The notes: a model not told the origin generated them from the letters alone. Positions 9,660-21,251 are shown, counted from the stretch's first letter. The stretch: 64,000 bases of DNA from Zingiber officinale (GCF_018446385.1 NC_056004.1:30820492-30884491), one strand, 5' to 3'. Numbers and translations: made by a program.

Positions 9660-11437
9660 ATGGGTTAGAGAGTGTCAACTCCAATAAGAAGGGTAGTTAA
9701 CCCAACTTTGAGGAAATTGACACTCAAGGAGCATTTTCAAGGTTTTTGGGAACCTTTGAAAATGAAAGGGGATAATCTTTATCATTCACTCCTTGGAAGA
9801 GTAAAGTGTGCCAAAGTGAGAATATTTTAATCTTATTTGGCACAATTTAAGGAAACCTAGAGAAAAACCATAATTGGGATTTTGGTTTTCTCTTAGGGAT
9901 ATATGGGCAATCTAGGATTAGAATTTAAGTTAACTAAGAGATTAAGGATACTTAGATAGGTAATCTAGGTATTTTATTTGTGTTAACTTACCATGGTTGT
10001 TTGCCATATGACATGTCATGACATCATGTTTAGTTTTATCATCATTTGAAATGTCATGATAGTGCTAGGCTAGTTTATATGTCATGCTTTATTTAAGTTT
10101 TCAAACTTTATGCCATGACATCATGACATTGGCACATGTTTTTACTTATGATATCATTATATGCCATGTCATCATCTCTTGCATTATAATCAATGTAATT
10201 GATTTAAGGAAAAACACATTTTGATATTGAGATCAAATTGATGTTTAGAAAATGCATGAGAACTTAGCCTAAGTTGACCTTAACCCATATCTCACATCAA
10301 ATTGACTTGAATGTGGTTTGATACACTTTAGATGTGTGTGAGATATTAGGATCATGAGTTAGGATCAAGGTGCATAATTCTTGTACCTAGATGACCCTAA
10401 TTCAAGAAATGGAGGATCATAGGGAAAGCTTATGTACAAGTCATGTACATTTAGCCCTAAGATTATGGTCCTAAATTCAAATGGTTTTAAAAACATTTTA
10501 AAATTGATTTGAAAAACCTTGATGAAGCTTTCCTAGTGATAGCATTCATCATTGAACATTGTGATACAAAGTTGAGTTAAACTTGAACTATTTCAAAGTT
10601 TTTGAACTTTGTATCAAGATTTGAAAATGGAAACTATTTTCATAGAAAATTATTTTTCCATGGTAGTGTATGATATGAGGAATGTATCCTCAAAATTTCA
10701 CAATTTTTGAATTTTCTGGAATTTATTAGGGGTTTCGAATTTCGGAGGAAACAATGATCAGAAGGCAAGACGCTCAGGAGAAGGTGGATCGGTCTGGGAC
10801 CGATCCAGGAGGTCTGGATCGGTCTGGTGACCGATCAGTACGTGCCAAATGCTGAAATTCGACCGAATGTCTGAAATTTCAGCTGAAAGTTGGGTTTTAG
10901 ATTTCTAAAGGTTTGAAACTCTCCAAGACATTGTTGGTGCAATGGTCAAGGGGAGTTGGCCTTTAGGTGTAATAGTCAAGGGAGTTGACTTTAGGGGAGT
11001 TTTTATTCCTTGAGGATTAGTGATATGGGATTATCACTAAGTGGACTGTTGAGCTTAGTATCAAGGGGAAAATAAGAGTTTCAATGAAAGGTATGGGACT
11101 TTCATTAGGAAGAAACTCTTGACCTTGATACCCTCCTTATTCTTTTTGATGTGTGTCAAAAAGGGGAGAGTGTTCATTGGAGAATTATTGGAGAACCCAA
11201 GTTAGGTTATCGGTTTAACCTAAGCTAGGGAAAGAATGTCAAGGAAGAACATTGGAATACTTTTGATGTGTGTCAGGGGAGAATTATTAGAGAACCCAAG
11301 TTAGGTTATCGGGTTAACCTAAGGGGAGAATGTCTAGAGAATGTTCAAGGAAAGAACATTGGACATTGGAAGATGGTTGGAAAACCTAAGTTAGGTTATC
11401 GGGTTAACCTAACTTGATTATGGTTTTGTCAAACATC
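9660..11437 (+). other. noncoding internal spacer of the gag-only element
   Basis: No pol motif is seen in any frame. The stretch has repeated ATGTCATGACATCAT-type words (10000-10170), two GATCGGTC palindromes near 10790-10840, and three copies of a CCAAGTTAGGTTATCGGKTTAACC block with purine-rich flanks between 11195 and 11415. One copy follows a tract AAAAAGGGGAGAG (11158-11170) that looks like an extra polypurine tract. Confidence 0.75.
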
Positions 11438-11450
11438 AAAAAGGGGGAGA
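11438..11450 (+). other. polypurine tract before the 3' LTR
   Basis: AAAAAGGGGGAGA lies immediately before the 3' LTR, separated by one T. Confidence 0.85.
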
Positions 11451-11451
11451 T

Positions 11452-13297
11452 TGTTGGTGCAACCTTAGGTCAAGGTTGACTGGTTGACCCGACTCGAGTT
11501 GACTTGACTCGAGTTGTATTTTGATGTTTGACTTGGGAAGATTGTCGGTGCAACCTTAGGTCAAGGTTGACCTAGTTGTGTTGCATGTTGATGTTTGACA
11601 CTCGTGAGAGAGTTCTATTCTTGATATGGGACAAGAATAGATGTTTGGCAGATTATTGGTGCAAAGTAGGTCAAGGTTGACTGGTTGACTGATTCGGGAA
11701 AAAGTCCAAGTATGGAGACTTGGCAGCGGAAAAGTCCAAGCAGGGAGCTTGGCGAAAAGTCAAGTATGGAGACTTGGCTGGAAAAGTCCAAGCAGGAGCT
11801 TGGCGCGCGAAAAGTCCAAGTATGGAGACTTGGCTGGAAAAGTCAAGTATGGAGACTTGGCAGGAAAAGTCCAAGTATGAAGACTTGGCGGAGAAGTCTG
11901 GTGAGTGAAGCAGTGGAAAGTCCTAAGCGGGATGTTAGGCGGTTGGAAAGTCCTGGTGAGTGAAGCCAGGCGATGGAAAGTCCTAACTGGGATGTTAGGC
12001 GGTTGGGAAGTCCTGGTGAGTGAAGCCAGGCAAGGGAAAGTCTGGTGAGTGAAGCCAGAAGGTGAGTGAAGCCGGGCGATTGGAAATCCTGGTGAAGAAG
12101 GTGAAAATCTAGTGAGTGAAGCTAGGTGAATGAGAAAGTCCTAAGCGGGATGTTGGCGTGTGAAATCTGGTGAGTGAAGCGGTGGAAAGTCACAGTGAGT
12201 GGGCGGGCGAGGAAAATCCAGATGGATCAAGGGTGATCGGACATCGGTGTTGAGAAGTCCAAGTGAGTGAAGCTTGGCATATGGAGTCGGAGAGGGCTCG
12301 GTGGCTCGTTCTCCGAACTAGGTTAGAGGGCACTCTAAGCAGGAGTTGGATCGGTGCAGTGACCGATCCGGTGATCTGCGTTTGCCCGATCGATCGGTGA
12401 CCGATCGAGAATCGGATCGGTGGCTCGCGGTTGCAATCTGATCGATGCGGAGACCGATCGGGAACCTCGCGAGAAGAAAACCGTGGATCGGTGCGGCCGA
12501 TCCACCCATTTGATCGATGCGGGCCGTCGGGAATAATCGATGGCGTGAGGGCGGCTGATCGGTCTATGGACCGATCGGAGGTTCCTGATCGGTCCACAGA
12601 CCGATCGGGGCTTGATCGCGACACCTGATCGATCCGGGGACGATCGGTGACAAGCGAAGCCTCATGCGCCTAGGGTGATCGGTGCGTAGACCGTCGAGGT
12701 TCTAACGTTGCGACACAGCGGTTAGTTTCTTCACTGTTTCTTCTTCGCAGGTATAAAGGATCGAGGCATCTTCTGTGCGAAAAAATCTCCTTCTTCCTTC
12801 TTGCTGTTCTAAGTGCTGCTGTGCTTGAGCTTTGTTGAGCTCCTCCAAAGCTTCGCGTGAGCTTCCGGCTGGGTTCCTGCTGTTGTAGGCGTCGCGTGAA
12901 GTTGCTGCTTCACCTCCAGTCGACAAGAAAGCAAGCAATTGGTAGAGTGCGATTGTATTCATATTGTATTGCTTTTCTTACTGCTCTTGTACTCTTTGTT
13001 TGCTGTTGCAAACGTTTGTGGCGAGGTTTCTCCACCCACAAGGAGTATATTGTATTAGCCGGTTCTCCGGGGACTCATCCACCGACGGATTGACCGGACT
13101 CGTCCACCTTACGGACACGCCGAGGAGTAGGAGCCCTAATCTCCGAACCTCGTTACATCCTCGTGTTAAGGTTTGGTTTTCTTCTCTTTCGTTTCTTTGT
13201 ATTTTCCGCTGCGACTAACCTAATTGTAGGAAGAAACGAGAGCGATTTGGGGCGGCTATTCACACCCCCCTCTCTAGCCGTACGAAAGATCCTATCA
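11452..13297 (+). mobile_element. 3' LTR of the plus-strand gag-only copia element
   Basis: It starts TGTTGGTGCAACC and ends AGATCCTATCA. Its first ~180 and last ~600 bases are close to identical to the 5' LTR. The middle (about 11640-12710) carries dozens of small deletions relative to the 5' copy and disrupts many hairpin units. The right duplication ACACG is at 13298-13302. Confidence 0.9.
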
Positions 13298-13302
13298 ACA
13301 CG

Positions 13303-13324
13303 GACCATTGGGATTACTCCAACA
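13303..13324 (-). mobile_element. 3' LTR of the minus-strand copia element, part 2
   Basis: GACCATTGGGATTACTCCAACA corresponds to the end of the other LTR at 17217-17238. This is the 5' tip (minus strand TGTTGGAGTAATCCC) of the LTR that continues at 6246 downwards. Confidence 0.88.
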
Positions 13325-13338
13325 ATCTCTCCCTTTTT
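13325..13338 (-). other. polypurine tract of the minus-strand copia element
   Basis: On the minus strand AAAAAGGGAGAGAT directly precedes the LTR start TGTTGG. Confidence 0.85.
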
Positions 13339-14634
13339 GATGTTTGGCAATACGTTTAAGTTAGGGAAAACATATAGCAAATAAACATGCTAAAAAGAAA
13401 CAATGGACTTACGTTGCCAAGGCTACACACTTGGTGTTACACCGCCGAATTGACTTATGTTGCCAAGGTTACACACTTGGTCTTACACCGCTGAACGAAC
13501 TTACGTTGCCAAGGCTACACACTTGGACTTACACTGCCAAATGGACTTACGTTGCCAAGGCTACACACTTGGACTTACACTGCCGAATGGACTTACGTTG
13601 CCAACGCTACACACTTGAACTTATACTGCCAAAACAAAAAGAAACATACATTGGAACCTAGCCCAAGGCTCCCCTACACCTAAGCTCCCCAATGAGCTAG
13701 GATTTTTCCACAGGGATTTTTAAGAACCTATCACAAGGCTCCCCCTACGCAAAGGCACTTAAGGTTTTCCCAACTAAACCTTACTTCTCCCCCTTTGCCT
13801 AACATCCAAAAAGTTCTCCAACAATATCCCAATTGTTGAAAACTTATCATTCAAACAGACTCTAAACTCATATATTTATCCCCCCCCCATGGATCTCATA
13901 CATCTAAACGAGTTGACATGGTCAAGATCAGTGTTGAAAAACACTTTCAGACTGGTATCAGTCGACTGCCCCAAGTACCAGTCGACTGCTTCCTTCGACA
14001 CAACCTTACAGAAGCATTCTGTGGTTGAAAAATACTGTTACCAGTCGACTGGTATCTGCACTAGTCGACTGATACCCTATTTCTCAAAAAATTAACCTTT
14101 TCAGGCTAACTTCATAAATGCACCAAAAATTCCAAAGACCTCTAAAAATTCTCAAATTTTATGGAGAGATTCGTTTTACCCATGTCTACTTGGGAAAAAT
14201 ACATTACAAAATGTATCTATCACCAATCCCAAGATTGACACAAAATCCAAAACTAGCTAAATTGTTCAATTAAACCTTGACCTAAAGTCCTAGTTTTGGC
14301 TTCTTCTTGATGTATTTGCCCATACCAACCCATAATGCATCTCTAGCATTGGTTTATATGACATCTATACATCCAAAATCAATTATCATGCTATATGACC
14401 CCAAATGTCATATTTCTTGCATGAAACACAAATCAATTGTGCCAAATCCCTAGGTTTGAGACTCAAGTCTGTCTCCAAACCACTTGGCACATTCCATGAC
14501 CCAACTTAGACTCCCAAGTAGTACCCACCTGAGATCCATTGGCCATGGGTCCCAATTTGACTCTTTGAGCTCTCCCTATAGCCCTTAGCCTTAGCCACCT
14601 CCCTAGGTGACTCATCTACAATTGCTAGGCCACA
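13339..14634 (-). other. noncoding spacer of the minus-strand copia element
   Basis: The part near the LTR (13400-13640) has five imperfect ~45-bp direct repeats around TTACGTTGCCAAGGCTACAC. At 13960-14075 there are CAGTCGACTG palindromes like those in the LTR. No coding domain is visible on either strand. Confidence 0.7.
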
Positions 14635-16150
14635 TCAGTGCACCCCCGGTGACACTTGGCCTACAAAACTAACCTTCTTAACCTTGGACACCTTGTCCTT
14701 GGTTAACTTCTCCTTACTTTTAAATGACTTTCCCTTGCCATTTCTTGACTTATCCTTGCTATAGTCATATGCAATCTTAGCATAAGACTTTTCCTTAACA
14801 TTGGAGACATTAGATCGGTATCCCAAACCCGATCTATTGTTGTTGGGTCTTTGACTACCCAACATCATATCTAAACCCTTAGATCCAATAGCGAATCTCT
14901 TAAGGAATTTCTCTAAATTATCAAGCTTTGACTTTAAAGCTTGATTTTCCCTTTCTAGGTTCCTAAACCTAGAGTCAACATGTCCACCTTGGACATTCCT
15001 AGACCAACCCTTCCTAGGCATATGTCTCCCCTTCTTGGGATTAATTCCTTGGTTCTCTATTACCTTCTTCTCCTTAGGTAATGAGAATTTAACTTTCCTA
15101 GGTCTATCATGCATAGGTCTCCTAGGGTTATGATCGATATTTATCCTATTCCTATCATGATATTTAAATCCAAAATTTTGCATGGTCATACTATGATTAA
15201 CACGATCTTTTCTCCTAGCATGCATAGAAGAATGAAAAATTGAATTATATTTGCATTTCAAATTAGGGTATACCTCCCTTACCCTTGAAGTTCCCCCTTG
15301 ACTCAAGCTCCTCTTCTTCTTCTCCCACTTCTTTAGATGCGCTAGCTTCTTAATCTCCCTCTTCTTAGGGCATTTGGTGTGGTAGTGGCCCTTCTCCCCA
15401 CACGTGAAGCACACGATGCGCATTCTCCTCTTTTGGACTTCTTCTTTCCTATAACTCAAATTAGATTCTAAAGGAATTGAATTGAGTTTAGGAGATACCT
15501 TTCTTACCCATAGGACATCTACTCTTGTAGTGTCCCTTTTCATTGCAGCTGAAGCATATTATGTGGTCCTTTGACTTTACTTCGGTGGAGGTGCTCACTA
15601 GGTTGACCTCCAAGATTTCCTCTTCTTCTTTGCTTGTCTTGGATTCTTCTTCAACCTTTGAGGAGGTTGATGATGGTTCCTCATCCTCCTTCTCCTCGAA
15701 TGTGACCAAATTCACTTCCTCTTCCTCTTTTGATGTTGAATTGGTCTCCACATCCGATTGGTCCTTCTTCTCCTCTTGGATCACTTCATCACTTTCTTCG
15801 AATCTTTTCTCCTCTTGTGTAGGCATGAGTTCTTCTCCTAGAACTTTCTTCACTTTGCTCCACAAATCGTGAGCATTCTTGTATTCACCTACATGACTCA
15901 TTACATCATTAGGCAAAATATCAATTAAAATTGATATTACCTTTGAATTTACCTTTGCCCGTGTGGTTTGCTCCTCCGTCCAATGTCGTGGTCGGAGCTT
16001 CTTCCCTTTCTTTTCTCTCTGGACTTCGAATGGCTCTTCCACCACCATCATTGTGTCCCAATCCGTCTCGAGGAAGTTCTTCATCTTCACCATCCAAAAG
16101 GTGATGTCCCATAAACTTCCTCATTCGAACTTTGGCGGTTCTATGAAGCC
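14635..16150 (-). pseudogene. copia gag, broken
   Basis: Two minus-strand frames cover a Sirevirus-like gag: 16093-15488 and 15543-14635. The N-terminal part begins before 16093 with TGFIEPPKFE and a stop, so the start is broken. It contains the WSKVKKVLGEEL gag segment, a Glu/Ser-rich acidic stretch and the zinc knuckle CFSCNEKGHYKSRC. After a frameshift near 15500-15540 come a second knuckle CFTCGEKGHYHTKC, a basic region and a leucine-zipper-like LERENQALKSKLDNLEKFL. It has the same layout as the intact gag at 8193-9659 but is diverged. No pol follows. Confidence 0.85.
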
Positions 16151-16199
16151 GGTCATCTTCTTAGCTTCCTCGGCGCTTAGTCTGATGGAGAGCGACCTT

Positions 16200-16213
16200 G
16201 CTCTGATACCACT
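16200..16213 (-). other. primer-binding site (tRNA-iMet type) of the minus-strand copia element
   Basis: On the minus strand AGTGGTATCAGAGC follows the LTR end CCCCTACA directly. Confidence 0.9.
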
Positions 16214-17238
16214 TGTAGGGGATCGGTGGCCGGCTTGAAGGGGGGTTGGATAGACAACGCCCTCAAATCAATTACTTCCTACGTATTTGTTAGTGCACAA
16301 GCGAAAATACAATAACAAATACAAATATGAATACAAACATAAACAAGAAAGAAATGCAAACCAATACATGTCTATGTAACATGGTTCGGAGATAACTTGC
16401 TCCTACTCCACGGCTGTCCGTAAGGTGGACGATCCCTCAATCCGTCAGTGGATTAGTCCCCGGAAACTCTGGCTAGCTCAAACCTCCTTGTGGGTGGAGA
16501 AACCTCACCACAACACTCACCAAAATACTTAGACACAAGGGAAACCTTGAGCACTTAGTGACTACTAATTAGGCTTTAACCAAGTCTAATTTCGTCACCT
16601 TGGCCGACCATCCCAAGCTCCTTCTTATAGAGCTTGGAAGAAATCAGCAAGCTGATTTGCCCGTTACCAGTCGATTGGTCCTTGCACCAGTCAACTGGTG
16701 CTAGCCCAACAGCATGCCAACGACTATCTACCAGTCGACTGGTCCTAGGACCAGTCGACTGATCCCAGCCATTTCGGGCACAAAGAGCTTCTGTGCTCAC
16801 CACCAGTCGACTGATCCCAGTACCAGTTTACTGGTACAACCCTATACCTAGGGTTCTCATCCCGAGTACATTTCTCTCAACACTCGGACCCTCACGACTC
16901 ACTTGACTCTTCTTTGCAGCTTTGACCTCTTGCCTTCAAGCTATTTCCTTTGGCTCTCGTCCCTCGGATGCATCCAAGCCCGCGGCTCGTCCCCAATGTC
17001 ATCCTTCGCGTATGCCTCGAAGTTGCTTCCCTCGGCCCTTGTCCTTGCTGCCTTGTCCACGGTTTCTCGGATGCTCCATCCTTCACCGGACCCGAAGCCA
17101 TGAAGCTGAGTCATATGTGTATCCTGCAAAACTGCACACTCACATACACATATCAAATAACAAGGGTAAACCTAACTTAAACCCTTTACCAAAACACTAA
17201 AACACATGGTCACACGAACCATTGGGATTGCTCCAACA
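16214..17238 (-). mobile_element. 5' LTR of the minus-strand copia element
   Basis: 1025 bp, minus-strand ends TGTTGGAGCAATCCC and CCCCTACA. It matches 5243-6246 plus 13303-13324 with few differences. CAGTCGACTG palindromes lie at 16665-16835. The duplication GTAAG follows at 17239-17243. Confidence 0.92.
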
Positions 17239-17243
17239 GTAAG

Positions 17244-17869
17244 ACACCTTGTTGCAAAAATGATATGATCGGCGCTCTCCAGACGCCCTGTATTTCTGTG
17301 TTAGCTTGTCTCTCAATACAAGACACCAATACTATTTGCTCCACTGGTTGGTCTCGGTTCCTAGGTACTATTACTGACGCAAGCTTTGCTAGTTCATCCA
17401 CCACTTGATTCTCTGATCGGGGGATTTTTTGTATATTTACCTCTTGGAATGTAGCTTTCAATTTATCAAAAGCTTCTGCATATAACTTAAGTCAATCACT
17501 GCTAATCTCGAATTTGCCCGACAATTGTTGTGCTGCCAGCTGAGAATCAGAATAAATTCATACCTTAGCAGCTCCTACATGTCGAGCTGCTTGTAAGCTA
17601 GCTATCAATGCTTCATATTCTACTTCATTGTTGGTGGCTCTATAACTTAGTCTGACAGAAAGTTAAACTCGATCCTCGCTGGGAGATATAAGAAGAATGT
17701 CAATACCACTACCCTGTCTAGTAGAAGACCCATCTACATAAATTTTCCAAGTCCGTTCTTCTACGAGACCATGCACTTCTATTATAAAATCTGCCAGAGC
17801 GTGTGCTTTAATTACCAAACGAGGCTGATATTGTATATCGTATTCACTAAGCTCGGTCGTCCACTTGAT
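17244..17869 (-). pseudogene. second (plant-type) RNase H domain, old Tat element
   Basis: The minus strand encodes a diverged copy of the additional RNase H of Tat elements: IYVDGSSTRQGSG, then RATNNEVEYEALIASLQAARH and, near 17450-17350, IQKIPRSENQVVDELAKLAS. At least one internal stop is present. It continues the pol frame from the RT/RNase H part to the integrase; the copia insertion at 5243-17238 separates it from the integrase. Confidence 0.85.
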
Positions 17870-18451
17870 CTATCGCCCCGATGCTTCTGGATTAAGGAGC
17901 ACTCGCCCAAGAGTGCTATTAGTTAGCACTATGATTGTGTGCGATAAGGAGTAAGGGCGCAATCTTCTAGAGGTCAAGACCAAAGCATAAGCTAATTTCT
18001 CGAGTGTAGCATATCTACACTCGGCTCCTTTCATTAGATGACTTGAAAAATACACAAGTTGTTGTCCCTTACCCTCCTGCCTCACCAGTACTAAGCCTAT
18101 AGCATGCTCATTTGCTGAAAGATAAACCCATAAGGTTTCTCCTACTATAGGCTTAGCTAACACAGGTAGAGTTAACAAGTAATCTTTTAACTCTCGAAAT
18201 GCGTTGTCACATTCTTCATCCCACTGAAATTTATTGGCCTTCCGAAGTATCTTGAAGAAATGAAAACTTCGATCGGCTGATCGAGAGATGAAGCGGGATA
18301 ACGCAGTGATTCGTCTAGTTAATCTTTGAGCTTCTTTCATATTGCGTGGGGGCTCCATATCCTGGATTGCTCGGACTTTGTTGGGATTTGCTTCTATTCC
18401 TCGCTCGGTCACCATATAGCCCAGGAATTTGTCACTCTTGGCCCCAAACAA
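17870..18451 (-). pseudogene. RT C-terminus and first RNase H, old Tat element
   Basis: The minus strand gives FGAKSDKFLGYMVTERGIEA, TRRITALSRFISRSADRS, FFKILRKANKFQWDEECD and the RNase H-like VYLSANEHAIGLVLVRQEG, ending LGRVLLNPEASGR. This is the usual gypsy RT thumb/connection and RNase H order. A stop separates it from the upstream RT frame (18494-19158). Confidence 0.9.
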
Positions 18452-18493
18452 GCACTTGCTAGGATTGAGCTTGAGTCCATATTGTCTTAAGGT

Positions 18494-19158
18494 TCAGCAT
18501 GTTTCCTCTATGTCTCTGCACAAATCAACAGCCTGAAGAGATTTAATCAAGATGTCATCCACATATACTTCCATATTTCTTCCTATCTGTTTCCGAAAGA
18601 CTTTGTTCATAAGCCTCTGATAGGTTGCCCCTACATTCTTTAGTCTAAAAGGCATAACTTTATAACAATAGGTACCTTCATCCGTAATAAAACTAACCTT
18701 TTCCTGGTCATCCTTAGCAAGAGGTACTTGATGATAGCCCTGGTAGGCATCCAGCATACAAATGTACTCGCATCCAGCGGTAGAATCTACCACTTGGTCA
18801 ATGCGCAGAAAAGGATAGTAATCTTTTGGGCAAGCTTTGTTGAGGTCCCGGAAGTCAATACACACTCTCCACCTATTTCCTAGTTTAGGTACTAGGACGG
18901 CATTGGCTAACCAACTAGGAAATTGTACCTCCCGAATACATCCCGCCTCCAGTAACTTATCCACTTCTTCCTTGATGATTTGGTTTTGATCGGCCCTAAA
19001 GTCTCTTTTCTTTTGCTTGGCAGGCCTAGCATCAGGATAAACATGTAATGAATGCTCCATTACTAGAGGAGAAATACTTGTGACCTCCTTGGGAGTCCAT
19101 GCGAACACATCGCTATTTTGGCTCAAACACTGTATTAACTCAGTTTTGAGTGGAAGGT
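18494..19158 (-). pseudogene. reverse transcriptase N-terminal part, old Tat element
   Basis: Gypsy RT motifs on the minus strand: EEVDKLLEAGCIREVQFPSW, WRVCIDFRDLNKACPKDYYP, MLDAYQGYHQVPLA, MPFRLKNVGATYQRLMNKVF and the catalytic box VYVDDILIKS. The frame is open through the catalytic Asp pair and then stops near 18494. The upstream frame continues at 20856 after removal of the solo LTR and one AAGGT. Confidence 0.92.
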
Positions 19159-20850
19159 TGATGTGCTTAGATTGTATACACTTGTTTAGCATGTTTTGAT
19201 GCACATTCACATATTTTGCTCATGCTTTATCTATGTATTTTTGTACTTCCAGCTTTGTTTTTAGCATATTTACTCTTTTTATTTGGAGATCTGCTTTTGT
19301 ACATTTTTTTTACGCAAGAGTCAATTTTTGAGAAGAATTGATGTTCAAGGCGTAATCTACAATTGAACGAAGGAGGAAGGCACCATTCCTGTGTGCCACA
19401 CGTCCTTGTCATGGGGAGTTGCCCAGGCCGTGTGGTGATCCTCACCCCTGCAGCCCTGGCATAATGAAGGAGTGCCCAGGCCGTGTGAGAATCACACGAC
19501 CGTGCAAGCCTTCCAGAGCCGAAGCAGTGCATGGTCGTGTGTGTCACACGGCCGTGCAACATTTCCAGAAGCCAAGGAAGTCCTGGTCGTGTCCCAGACA
19601 TGGCCGTGCAGGAGTTCTAGAGCCAGAGACAGAGTAGGTCATGTAGATCTACACGGTCGTGCAAGGGGACAGTAGCAGAGCATGTCACAGCCGTGTGAGC
19701 ATCACACGGCCGTGTCACTTGGGCAGTGAAGGAAATGGACCAAGCAGTGTAAGATTCACACGGTCATGTCTCAGGGTCGTGTGGTGCCCAAACCCCAGCT
19801 CTATATAAGGGGTTCTCCCTCATTTGAAAGGGGGAGTTCTTCCTTTTGGGAGAAATCAAGATTTGGGCGTTCCTCCACCTTCTTGGAGGGATTTTCCGAT
19901 AATCTAAGGATGGATCTTCAACGAATCGACTCCGGGGAATGAGGATTGGATCCGAAGATGGTTCTTCATCGTAGATAAGCTTTTCTTCCCTTATCTTCTT
20001 GGGTTTTGGGATCAAGATGCTTGAAAACTTCTTGTCTTTGGATTTTTTTTCTTATTCTATGGATTAGATCTCTATGTTCTAGGATGGAGGGAGTATTTGT
20101 AATGTGAATTTGATGTAAACTCTTGTGGATTTGTCAATTTCCTATTTCTATGATTTTGTCCTGTTTGTATCTATTTGATCTTGTGTGGATTGTTGTGATT
20201 GAGCTTAATTACTATACTTGATTGAATGTTTGGGTATCTTGTGGATCTTGTAGAGGTGATTCCTCACTCGATTATCCGAAGGACGTTCGTGACAGACAAG
20301 CCCGTGTAAGGACGATTGAGGGATGATCTTAAGGGTGAAATAAGGGCATTCAAGGGGGTAGGATAGATTGGATGCATTAATCTTTCATATCTTGATGAGG
20401 TTGAGAAGTAATGAATTTTTATGTTGATTTTTCGAGGGACGCACGTGACAGGTAAGCCCGTGTAAGGACAACATAGGAATCATTCCTAATTGATCACATT
20501 TAGGTATAGATTTCAGTCCTAGGTCGTTTGTCTATTGCAAGAGAGAACCGGCAACCTTCTACAAATGATGGACAATTGAGAGATACGATTTGGTAGATCA
20601 CCTACATTGAATAACATTACAAAGAAACTGAAACTCCTAGAACAACCCTTTTATCATAGCTCTTATTCTTATTTCTATTCTTTTATCTCTATTCGTTACT
20701 TTTCATAGTTGCTCTAGTTTTCATAAATCAATTGATTAGTTGTTTAGCTAATTCGTGTTGAGATATATTTAGTGCTTATACCAGTCCCTGTGGATACGAT
20801 ATCTTTCTTTATTACTGACGACGTATCCGTACACTTGCGGGTCATTAACA
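19159..20850 (+). mobile_element. solo LTR inside the old Tat pol gene
   Basis: 1692 bp, starting TGATGTGCTTAG and ending GGGTCATTAACA, with AAGGT on both sides (19154-19158 and 20851-20855). Removing it rejoins the pol frame (ADLDL to PLKTELIQCL). The orientation is inferred from TATATAAGG at 19803-19811. At 19440-19790 it has CACGGCCGTG-type palindromes. No internal region is attached, so it is probably the product of LTR-LTR recombination. Gypsy is more likely than copia (inference). Confidence 0.88.
19435..19785. repeat. CACACGGCCGTG palindrome array
   Basis: Copies and near copies of the core CACACGGCCGTG and of GGCCGTGTGARNATCACACG recur about every 30-60 bases. It is the fourth distinct palindrome core seen in an LTR of this window. 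Confidence 0.8.
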
Positions 20851-20855
20851 AAGGT

Positions 20856-21250
20856 CTAGGTCGGCCACCACATAAGTTACAGCTTCTGGTCGTTCGGCCT
20901 GTATTTGTACTTCTTCCTTTTCTTCGTATATCAAACTGGGCAGCTTCTCCTAGATAGCATTAACTTCCATCCTCTGAGTTTTATGAACGACATTGGCTTC
21001 CGTTCGGATGATCTCCATGTAGCATTTTCGTGCGAGTAATTGATCTCCACAGACTTCCCCTACCTGGTCGTCAACGGGGAACTTCACCTTCTGGCAGAAA
21101 GTAGAAACGACCGCCCGAAACTCATTCAAGGTCGGTCGACCCAGTATAACATTATATGCAGAAGGTGCATCCACCACCATGAAATAGGATCTCCTGATTC
21201 TCATTAGGGGCTCCTCCCCTAAAAAATGGCTAGCTTTATTTGACCGAGCG
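20856..21250 (-). pseudogene. protease C-terminal part and pol linker, old Tat element
   Basis: The minus strand gives MVVDAPSAYNVILGRPTLNE (the conserved ILGRP region of gypsy proteases), a stop after RMEVNAI, then EKLPSLIYEEKEEVQI leading to the RT. The active-site DTG is not present in this element: it is lost in the gag-protease deletion around 21330. Confidence 0.85.
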
Positions 21251-21251
21251 G

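Larger units (their letters stand above)
6247..13297 (+). mobile_element. gag-only Ty1/copia element (plus), Sirevirus-like
   Basis: A 7051-bp element with LTRs of 1886 and 1846 bp, both TGTTGGTGCAACC...GATCCTAWCA, and the 5-bp duplication ACACG. It has a tRNA-iMet-type primer-binding site (8133-8146), one long gag ORF with two zinc knuckles (8193-9659), a 1.8-kb noncoding spacer and a purine tract (11438-11450). No pol domain exists in any frame. It is nested inside the 3' LTR of the minus-strand copia element, so it is the younger of the two. Confidence 0.92.
5243..17238 (-). mobile_element. gag-only Ty1/copia element (minus), carrying a nested element
   Basis: The two LTRs begin and end (minus strand) TGTTGGAG...CCCCTACA. 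The 5-bp duplication GTAAG flanks the element at 5238-5242 and 17239-17243. A tRNA-iMet-type primer-binding site follows the 5' LTR and a purine tract precedes the 3' LTR. Without the nested element and its duplication it is about 4.9 kb: LTR ~1025 bp, internal part ~2.9 kb. Inside are a broken gag (16.1-14.6 kb) and 1.3 kb of noncoding sequence. No protease, integrase or RT is present, so any mobility needed proteins in trans. Confidence 0.9.
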
